Positions 56,684 to 64,000 of a DNA stretch of 64,000 nt are shown here, piece after piece; position 1 is the stretch's first letter; every line of letters begins with the position of its first letter. The notes under the pieces are model-generated. The model was not told where the DNA came from, did not search any database, and worked only from the letters and a program-made list of their open reading frames with translations. A program made the translations under genes and the position numbers. The stretch comes from Beverwykella pulmonaria (lineage: Eukaryota > Ascomycota > Dothideomycetes > Pleosporales > Melanommataceae). The DNA lies in assembly GCA_001599595.1 (NCBI GenBank), contig BCHH01000009.1, positions 112,099 to 176,098 on the forward strand, given 5' to 3'.

Positions 56684-58078
56684 AGAGTGACACCGTGGTG
56701 ACGGATATGACGGACTGAAAGAACACACGGCTGGTCGAAGATGAGGCCGTGCGGAGATGCACAAGACAATGGTGATCAGGGAGAGCAGGGAGTACCGTGG
56801 AGCCCCGCCTTCCTTGCCGAGGTCGATCCGTGGCTGGTGGTTCTAAGCCCTTGGCAACGGATACATCCGAGTTTGGGCTGGGAATAACTCGGAGCTAAGC
56901 CGCGTTGGTTTCAGCACTGCGGCACAAAGGTCTAGACCCGAGAGGATAGGTAAGGGAAGATGTGAGGGAAGTTATGCTGGAGAGAATACTCCGTAGATGC
57001 CTTGAGGCATGCGAGATATGGATTTCACGGCATTAGTTATGCTGAGTGTGTCATACTGTGGCCCTTTGGAAGTTCTTGCATAGGGTTGACATGTCCGTTT
57101 TGGAGGCGTAAGTGCTGACCACGACCTATCTAAGGGACCTGGGCAATCCAGGATAAAGGTGGAGGTGCCACAATGCTCAGCCTTTGGGGTTGTGGGTGGG
57201 GCCTGTTTGCCTGAAAGGTCCAGCCAACCGCCTCTTAGCGCCCGCTGTAACACCAGCTTTCACGTTTCCCCTCGTCGCTCGACAGGGCCCATACAGTCTT
57301 TGTGTTTGCCATACGGGAGTTGCAAAGACGATGACGGCTGTTACGAGATGAGCGCAAGCAAGGTCATGGACCCTGAAGAGAATTCAATCCTTCAATGCCC
57401 GTGAGCCGCGACGAAGGCCGCGGCAGTCAGACCCGCATGAGCCGAAGGGAGACTAGCGAGAGGCTTTGATGTTCTTGGAAATGTCACGCCACTACAATAA
57501 AATGTGGCCTGATGTCGCTCTGGGCTCGTGGTCTGCACACAGCACGCGCTTCATGGCTGCTCCCCGTTCTGACCAACGGTGCAGACAGCCCTCCCCCAGA
57601 AGCAACCTCCAATCCCGGCTCTCTCCTCCGTATACGCCCTGGCAGGAAAAAGTCTAGAGCTGCACCAAGCTCCACGTCCACAACGAAGGAAGCCCCTCGC
57701 CGTTCTGAGAGCAATCCCCAACTGCCGCCAGCTGTTGTCCGAACCGCGCGTTGTCTCTTAAGTGTCGGCAAGCCCCGGCATTGTAGGTCGAAAAAGCCCT
57801 TTCGCCCACGCTCGCTCACCAAACGCTCTCCACAACCTCCCACAAGAACCTCTTCTGCTCGGGGATCATCAAGAGCTCTTTCAAATCCTCTCAGGAAAGT
57901 GCGGCGGCAGCCCGAGCTTATCTACCTCGTTCCAGCTCTGTTCCAACACCTGCAGTAGCCAATCAGTTGCGCGCGTAGGCCGTGTCGGACACGTCGGCAG
58001 TCCTTTTTTCCCCGAAATCTCCTGATAAACACCTGATACTTTCCCCTCTGCGAAACCATCCCCTGACCACTGTCCACC
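56684..58078. other. Intergenic, promoter or leader of the bHLH gene
   Basis: About 1.4 kb, GC-balanced, with a CCAAT box at about 57959 and C/T-rich sequence before the ATG. Long overlapping frames here are unsupported. Confidence 0.45.
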
Positions 58079-59434
58079 ATGTCTCTTAACTGGAATCCCT
58101 TTCTTGATGATGGCCTCACTCTATCCAACGAGCAGTGGTCCGATATCTCGCCAACAACAGACGCCACTTCGCTATCGCCAATGCCAAAGTCGAACGCAAG
58201 CCGCTCTTCGAGCTCGGATGCTGAAGACTCTAACAATTTCGGATCCGTTCTGAACAGTAACACGGCTGGCCCGTACTTTGACGACAACCTCTTCATTACC
58301 AACGACTACTTCCTCAGTGACAACGAGCTACTACAGCCTTTCGGCAGTATCATTGCCGGCGGTGGGTCAACATCAGAGTCGTCGCCTGAACCTAATTTCA
58401 ACATGAGCCCCACCGACTACACCAAAAACTCCGAGGCTTCTACAAGCTTGACTTCAACTTCTTCAAGGTCAAACACGTCGCCTCCACAGCCGCCAATACA
58501 GAGACAACCGCTTCCACGAGCCAAGACCTTCCCCAACCCTACTTACGAATCAATGTTCCCTAACAATCTCGAGTCGGGATTTGTTGAAGACCTCACCTTC
58601 CCCGGCGGCCCGGGACCACTTAAGCCAAGCACTGAGACCGATTCTCTCTCTGGCGGCACGACACTTAAACGAAGTAAGCAAGACTCTGATATCCTCTCTG
58701 CCTGTTGGACCTCCCCACTGTGCCCAAATCACGACCTCAATGGCCAGATTCCCAATTCAGCCAACTGCGGAGGCGGATGCGCGCCATTCTTGTTCGCCAC
58801 TGAAGATACACTCCCCACTCCAACCATTAACTCGTTCCCTGTGGGAGCTCAAGCTCAACCCCAGGAGGTCATCGCCGAGGATGGGGTAGTAGAGATACAA
58901 CCACGGTCCAGGAAGCGGACGGAGAGCGAGTCGTCCTCCCATGAGCCTCAAGGACGCCAGTTTCCAATCAGAAACACTACCGAGACCCAGCCACGAGTGA
59001 AGAATGAGAAGACTTCGTTGTCGCCCGAGCCAATCCTGGCTCAAACCAAGGAAGTTCAAGCTACAAAAGAAGAGGCAAAGCCGAAATCTCGCCGTAGACT
59101 ACCCCACAACCAGGTCGAGCGCAAATACCGCGAGTCCTTGAACACGCAACTCGACTCCCTCCTCCGTGTCGTGCCATCGCTTCAACAAAACCAGCCACCC
59201 TGCGATGGTGCTGATATCGAGGATCTCCCTGCACCGTCAAAGCCTAGCAAAGCCATCATTCTGGCCTCGGCGACCGCCTACATCAAGCAAATGGAGAAGG
59301 ACAAGAAGAGCCTCGCGGACGAGAACCAGATTCTGCGGACCCGGGTCAAGGCCCTACAGGCGCTGATCAAGTGCGATGACTGCAGCCTCATGCAGTATGT
59401 CATGGATCTCAAGATCAACCCACAGACCGGATAA
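58079..59434 (+). CDS. SREBP-type bHLH transcription factor
   Basis: A single-exon protein of 451 residues. Residues 1-330 are Ser/Thr/Pro-rich with acidic patches, likely activation regions. CWTSPLCPNHD and NCGGGC hold several cysteines. Around residues 338-356 RRRLPHNQVERKYRESLN is the basic region and start of helix 1. The tyrosine in ERKYR is the SREBP-type substitution for the usual Arg, which allows binding to sterol-response as well as E-box sites. A loop of about 30 residues (PPCDGADIEDL) is longer than usual. KAIILASATAYIKQMEKDKKSL is helix 2, running into a leucine-zipper-like coiled coil. No transmembrane segments follow, so it is a soluble nuclear factor, comparable to SrbB-like rather than SrbA-like proteins. 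The regulated pathway cannot be told from here. Confidence 0.9.
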   Translation: MSLNWNPFLDDGLTLSNEQWSDISPTTDATSLSPMPKSNASRSSSSDAEDSNNFGSVLNSNTAGPYFDDNLFITNDYFLSDNELLQPFGSIIAGGGSTSESSPEPNFNMSPTDYTKNSEASTSLTSTSSRSNTSPPQPPIQRQPLPRAKTFPNPTYESMFPNNLESGFVEDLTFPGGPGPLKPSTETDSLSGGTTLKRSKQDSDILSACWTSPLCPNHDLNGQIPNSANCGGGCAPFLFATEDTLPTPTINSFPVGAQAQPQEVIAEDGVVEIQPRSRKRTESESSSHEPQGRQFPIRNTTETQPRVKNEKTSLSPEPILAQTKEVQATKEEAKPKSRRRLPHNQVERKYRESLNTQLDSLLRVVPSLQQNQPPCDGADIEDLPAPSKPSKAIILASATAYIKQMEKDKKSLADENQILRTRVKALQALIKCDDCSLMQYVMDLKINPQTG

Positions 59435-60168
59435 TACTCCGCTCATTTGTTTGTTGTTTGTACATCTTCGGTCGACAAGAATACGGCATCATACGTTCCC
59501 CAAGGACGATTTATTCGGCATCTACTATGCATCAACTTCAAGGAGTTTCACGGCGTTCGAACGGCGGACGACATGTCTGGCTAGACAGTCTTGAACCCAT
59601 CGGTGTGATTCAAAAGCACAATCTCAAAGGGTTTTACGTCCTTCACCTTCCATGGCATTTTATGGGGTTTAAGAGATCTCTACTTTCTTGAACCCGTGGG
59701 TTCTCCTCTCAGTGCTCTTCTCACTATGCTTTAATGATGGAATGGGTGACCTTGGGCGTTTTTTGGTGGCACGACCTAAGGTCATGTTTAACGGGGTTTG
59801 GCGCGTGATTCCGCCTGTAGGCGATGTTTTATAGCTCACCATAGCTTATGAATGGTTCTTAACATACAGCTCTATGTGGCCTATCTATTTCATGTGTTCT
59901 ATGTTTCGATGATAACGGGTGTAAGGCGAAGCAATCCATAATTTCAGGATCCGAAGGCATGAGCTAAGGGACTGTAGAATTGAGGCGCAGGTACGTCTCG
60001 CCCTGTGCATCGTAAACTGTAACCAAAAGAAACCTTACACGACCAACCTATTGACCGTTTGTCTAGTTTCATCCTCGATGACACTTTACCAATGCTACAC
60101 GAGACTACTCGCCAGCGCGCCTGCTAGAAGAGCACGCAGCCCCGCAGCGCACAAATTTTCCTTCGCAC
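59435..60168. other. Intergenic, no gene seen
   Basis: 3' region of the bHLH gene; nothing else recognised. Confidence 0.4.
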
Positions 60169-60974
60169 ATGACACAAACTCAAGTGCTCGTAAGGCCACT
60201 ACTATACTCATTACGATCCTCCAAAACCAAGTTATCTTGCTACCGGTGCCTCTTCCAATCGGACCACGATTTCGATCGTGCCTGCGAGATGTCGAACGAG
60301 GCTAGTCTCTACAAGTTCGAGGAGGAAGCTCAAGCCAAAGCTGCTAGGCGAGTCCACAAGCCCATCTCCGACAGCATCTACACCCCGTGTTGCTCCGACC
60401 CCGAGCACGTTCGCAAGTACCTCGACTCTGGCGTTTTCGAACAAATGATCAAGGCCAAGGAAGCGAAGCTGCTAAGTGTCCCTAAAGAGTACTAGCAGTG
60501 GAACGACAACCCATGCTACACCTACGTGCTACTTGGTGTTTGCGCCATGACGCTCGGATGCCAGCTCCCGGACTCGTACCTCGCTATGCTGAAGAAGGTG
60601 TACACCAAGTGTGACCTGATGCCCGACGCGCTCAAGCAGATGAATAAGGCGCTCTTCGGCGGACAGATTTGAGGAAGGCGTGCCGTACAACTTCGAATTC
60701 GAGGGTTTGGTCGGGGTAGTGGATGTCATATCCGACGAGCCCGGACAGCATCTTCGACACCGGCATGGGCAATTCCTCGACGTTAACGGTCATTAAAGAG
60801 CTCAGCGATAAGCACAATAACCTGGATGCGTGTTGAGGGGCGGGGAGAGAGGGCGGGGAGGGCAAGACGCTGTTGAGGTGTGGCAAATGCAAAGATAGTA
60901 TGTACTGCTCAGTCGAGTGACACAAGAAGCCTTGGAAATTGCACAAGAGGGTGTGTGAGCCGGTTCAATGGTAA
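60169..60974 (+). pseudogene. Broken MYND zinc-finger gene
   Basis: An open frame (60169-60495; DRACEMSNEASLYKFEEEA, SDSIYTPCCSDPEHV) stops at TAG 60493-60495. The same frame then continues as protein-like sequence (NPCYTYVLLGVCAMTLGC, LPDSYLAMLKKVYTKCDL) to a TGA near 60671. The next frame reads RFEEGVPYNFEFEGLVGVVD. At the 3' end LLRCGKCKDSMYCSVE, a stop, and HKKPWKLHKRVCEP is a MYND finger (C-x2-C, C-x3-C, H, C). One zinc-ligand Cys codon TGC has become TGA at 60918-60920. Two nonsense codons plus a frameshift make it inactive. Confidence 0.72.
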
Positions 60975-61390
60975 AGAGCAGTCGATCGTCATTTCCGTCC
61001 GCCGCCTACGTCGGACACGCTCTCGAGACATGACCGAGGGGGTAGGAGAGTATTTTGGCAATGTCTCGCGGAGATATACATTGTGGAAACGATGTCATGG
61101 CATACATGACATATCTACTAAAGGAATAGTGAGAGGGTAAGTGTATGCTTAGTAACTCTTCTCAAGCAATATTGCAAGATTAAATACACGCAAGCAAGAA
61201 TCGCTTCAAATATATCAGAACAGTTGAGAACTCCTCTTTGATTAGAGTATATCTTTGTATGTCTTCCAACGCCCCAAAAATGGCAGACGATTTGCCCATT
61301 CATTATCATTAAAATGGTGTAATGCCAAACGCCGCTTATGCCAAACGCCTGTTTCATTTCATTACCCAAGAGCAGACCTTCCTCCGACCA
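60975..61390. other. Intergenic, no gene seen
   Basis: AT-rich; separates the MYND relic from the three-repeat gene. Confidence 0.4.
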
Positions 61391-62035
61391 TTACTTCTGC
61401 TCACCCGGTGTTGTGGGTGCTGTTTGTGGATGGTGCTCGGGACAAGGCGAGAGCCTGCAGTTTGGGTTTTGCAAATCGCACTGTACCGTGCCCAGAGGCC
61501 ACACGGGGCCGTCAAAGGGGTCCCAGTTCTCTTCATAAGCCTCAATCATGCTCTTCTCCTTCTCGAATTTCTCAATTTCTACGCTCTTTCGATACTCTGC
61601 GGGGTGGTGCTCGCGACACGGCTTCAGCGTGCATTTTGGGTTTTCTATTCATGTCAGTGATCTCATCCACTCCCCTCATGAGATGAGGAGTAACGTACGT
61701 AGCGAACACTGGACAGTGCCGAGCGGCCACACTGGCCCATCAAACTGATCCCAGTTCTCCTCGTAACTCTTGATTGCTGCCTTTTCTGCCTCATAGGTGC
61801 CGGTGGAGAAGGGGTGGTGTTCGGGGCAGGGGGAGAGGCGGCATTTTGGGTTCTGCAGACTGCATTGCACAGTGCCCAGTGGCCAGATGGGCCCGTCGAA
61901 CGAATCCCAGTTCTCTTCGTAGGATGTGATTTTGGATTTCTCGAGCTCGAAGGCGATTTCTTCCGCCGTGGGTTTCTTGGTATTGGACATTGCTTCGAGG
62001 GTGATTTGTGCCGTGTATGGGTCGTAGACTACCAT
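61391..62035 (-). CDS. Three-repeat Cys/His protein, unknown family
   Basis: Exon 1 (62035-61699) and exon 2 (61644-61391) join in phase 1 across a 54-bp intron to 196 residues. The start at 62035 is the first ATG after a TATATAAG box (62141-62148). The protein is a leader of about 38 residues plus three near-identical 37-residue units at about 39-75, 91-127 and 149-185. Each begins YEENWDxFDGPxWPLGTVQC and continues to C-x6-C-x4-C-x2-HH (Cys 58/65/70 with His 73-74; 110/117/122 with 125-126; 168/175/180 with 183-184). Charged linkers of about 15-20 residues separate them. The intron falls inside the second unit. Fixed Cys/His spacing suggests metal binding or disulfides; with no signal peptide, metal binding is likelier. 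I do not recognise the domain. Confidence 0.82.
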
Positions 62036-62140
62036 ATGTGGATCGCGGGTCACTTGAAAGTGCGTTTGAATGTTGTGTTGTATTGATGGCTGTGAATATT
62101 GTGGTGATGATGGTCGTAACTGCGGCGCTCCACCAAATAT

Positions 62141-62148
62141 CTTATATA
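62141..62148 (-). promoter_or_regulatory. TATA box of the three-repeat gene
   Basis: TATATAAG on the minus strand, about 106 bp upstream of the chosen ATG. It helps rule out the more distal ATG at 62176, which lies upstream of it. Confidence 0.6.
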
Positions 62149-63014
62149 CTCTGACATCTACATCATTCCATCTCAAAATCCCACCATTCTTAATTCTTCA
62201 GTCACGCCCTCGCGTCGAACCACGCTCGTGGTGTGACGTTCAGCCAACCAATCACACTCCTTGTCGTTCTCGCTCGCTTACGAAACCTCCCGAACATCAC
62301 CCCACTGCCTGAGAGATAACCAGTGGATAGCAACAAAACGTGCCATATCAACGTTTTTGCTTGGATGATCGAGTGTTGCACGAGGCTGCGTCGGCAGCCT
62401 CCGATGCTTTTTTGAACTTAATCTAAAAATACTGGATTGAGCGGTGCAGTGTTTTCGTGATAATTGCCTGTTGAATGGCGACGACGGGTCACCGTTTCGC
62501 CACACCACTGCACACCTAGCGAGAATCAACAAGAGAGAAGTATCCAACAGAAGGAACGCACCACGCAGTGCAGCGCACTTCTATAGGGAAGCAGTGAAAC
62601 CTAGGCATAGAGCAAATACCCTTGGGGCGATTCAAACACGCATAACGGGAATATTTTTGCAGACACAGATAGGAATAGCCATGCATATTTCTACTCAAAA
62701 CCTTTCTCTATCAATATAAGCATATCAAACTCACTGTGCTGGGTATACTATCCCATCCCCTATTCAATCTCACATGCCAACAAACATAGGAGAGCAGATG
62801 CAGGTGGTTGAGAGAAACGCCGCCACACCAATGCTATGCAAATTGTAATGATCAAACCTAGGCAACGCAACGCAAATGCTGGACACACTAATATGAACTA
62901 TGAATAGATCTAACAAAGAAAATATAATAAGAGGAAGAGAGTAGCGAAACAGCAGACTAATTATTACACAAATATTGATCTTGTAAGTCTAGGGTACTGT
63001 GTCGCGCTTCAACC
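62149..63014. other. Intergenic, no gene seen
   Basis: About 0.9 kb, AT-rich towards ATG2. No gene supported. Confidence 0.45.
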
Positions 63015-64000
63015 CTAGTAGGACTTGTATTTCTGCGAGAAAGTCAGTTAAATCAATCACCTGGTAGAACTGAAAGAGTGCCACTTACATCATCGATTTT
63101 CCGCCTACTTCCCTCATCCAATGCATTGCCCACGCCCAGCAGCGCGTTAGACACCGCCTTGGTTGCACCAAGCGCCGGTCTCAACACCACGGTAGGAGCT
63201 CTCCTCGCAATTGCCCGCGCCACCCCCATGCCAGTGCCTTCCTCCATGGCCTCGGTCGGTATGGCTATGATGGCATCTCGAGCAGTGAGTAGGTCGCGCT
63301 CGAGATGTCGTGCTGCAGTCCTCAACCCGGCTCTGACACCTATGGGTTGGTTGGCATAGTTGGACACCGCTCTCGGCTCATCATCGCTGGTATCCGACGG
63401 ATCTACATCGTTCCATTCCTGTAGATTCGATGGGCCGCCTGGCGATGAGCTCTGTGGAGCCAAGAAGTTCTCAGCACCTTCGAGTAAGTTCTGGGTGCCG
63501 ATTGCGACTTTAGCACCTAGCCTCGCAACCTCGGATGTCGTGTTCTTAGCGAAAGCGTATACTCCTTTCTGCAGACTACGAACTATTCGCCCATCTTTCT
63601 TATACTCGCGCATAGGCACAACGACGAGGTCACGGACGCCACTTCCAACATTAACGAGTGGGCGTACGGCTGCCAGACCGGAGAGGACAAATGGGAGTTG
63701 GTTCCGCTTGACATCTGGCATCCAAACATCGTTGAGTGTCTTGTTCAGTTTGTCGAAGCTGGTGATGCCATAAACGATTGCATGCCGAAGAACAATATCT
63801 GCTCCATCAAGGATCAGGAAGTTCATGAACTCTGTGGTGTGACCTGAACGAATACCACGGTAGTCGACACGCTTGGGTTTGTAGTCGAGTTTCAGCTTCA
63901 CAGCCATCACTTCCAGGCGCTGAATGAACGGTTGCTCTGATGGTGTGCTGGCTTCTGGGGCCGAGTCGTCTTTGAATTCGAAGAAGCGTGTGATGAAATC
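63015..64000 (-). CDS. ATG2: ATG2 autophagy lipid-transfer protein, C-terminal part
   Basis: The gene runs off the right edge; only the last exons are here: from beyond 64000 to 63089, then 63032-63015 after a 56-bp intron, ending KYKSY. The visible frame contains [64 protein letters not shown] and [23 protein letters not shown], followed by [17 protein letters not shown]. These are the conserved C-terminal blocks of ATG2. ATG2 bridges the ER and the growing phagophore and moves phospholipids between them, with ATG9 and ATG18 partners. The C-terminal amphipathic region visible here (about residues after [14 protein letters not shown]) is the membrane-contact part in family members. Upstream portion not seen. 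Confidence 0.95.

Noticed and set aside
57512..57958. 148-codon frame upstream of the bHLH gene
   Set aside because: No motif, overlapped by an antisense frame; probably promoter or leader.
1..64000. tRNA, rRNA or CRISPR features
   Set aside because: No cloverleaf with convincing A and B boxes, no rRNA-like conserved segment, and no spacer-interrupted direct repeats were seen by eye. A tRNAscan or Infernal run could change this.

Overview
The window looks like nuclear DNA of a filamentous ascomycete (Pezizomycotina). Genes are single or carry short GT-AG introns, mostly 50-100 bp with CTAAC/CTGAC-like branch points. The recognisable proteins are typical of that group: Sin3-binding STB6-like, GID-complex RMD5, CRH-type cell-wall GH16, LaeA-like methyltransferase, GH78 rhamnosidase, ACR3 arsenite permease, SREBP-type bHLH and ATG2. 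A Dothideomycete is my guess, but the sequence alone does not fix the class. There is no operon structure and I found no rRNA, tRNA or CRISPR array.

Layout. 0-1.5 kb: gene-free, with a pogo-type MITE and a 488-bp hAT-type MITE that carries a short open reading segment. 1.6-2.65 kb: decayed MAK32-like PfkB kinase. 2.87-11 kb: dense housekeeping block (SPRY protein, STB6-like, RMD5, metallo-beta-lactamase-like). 11-20 kb: accessory stretch with a small secreted cysteine protein, a DUF4246 relic next to a second hAT MITE, a phosphotransferase, a gag-only Copia element with LTRs, a conserved hypothetical gene and tandem repeats. 20-30.3 kb: a small membrane protein, a 1137-residue disordered protein, a two-exon conserved protein, the CRH glucanase and a possible HTH protein. 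30.3-34.6 kb: sparse, with relics and dispersed repeats. 34.6-36.9 kb: secreted GH78 enzyme. 37.2-40.6 kb: ruined NACHT-ankyrin (NLR-like) gene. 44-45.5 kb: LaeA-like methyltransferase with a 9-nt exon. 45.5-50.6 kb: long stretch without a supportable gene. 50.7-52.1 kb: ACR3. 52.1-56 kb: AT-rich and nearly empty. 56-64 kb: RING-H2 membrane protein, bHLH factor, MYND relic, a protein of three C-x6-C-x4-C-x2-HH repeats, and the 3' part of ATG2.

The pattern is gene-dense blocks of conserved genes separated by repeat-rich or decayed stretches holding transposon remnants and dead accessory genes. I see no co-regulated pathway. The most unusual intact item is the three-repeat Cys/His protein at 61391-62035. 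The most instructive gene models are those where splicing resolves an apparent defect: the RING first cysteine at 56376/56473 and the LaeA-like 9-nt exon at 45240-45248.
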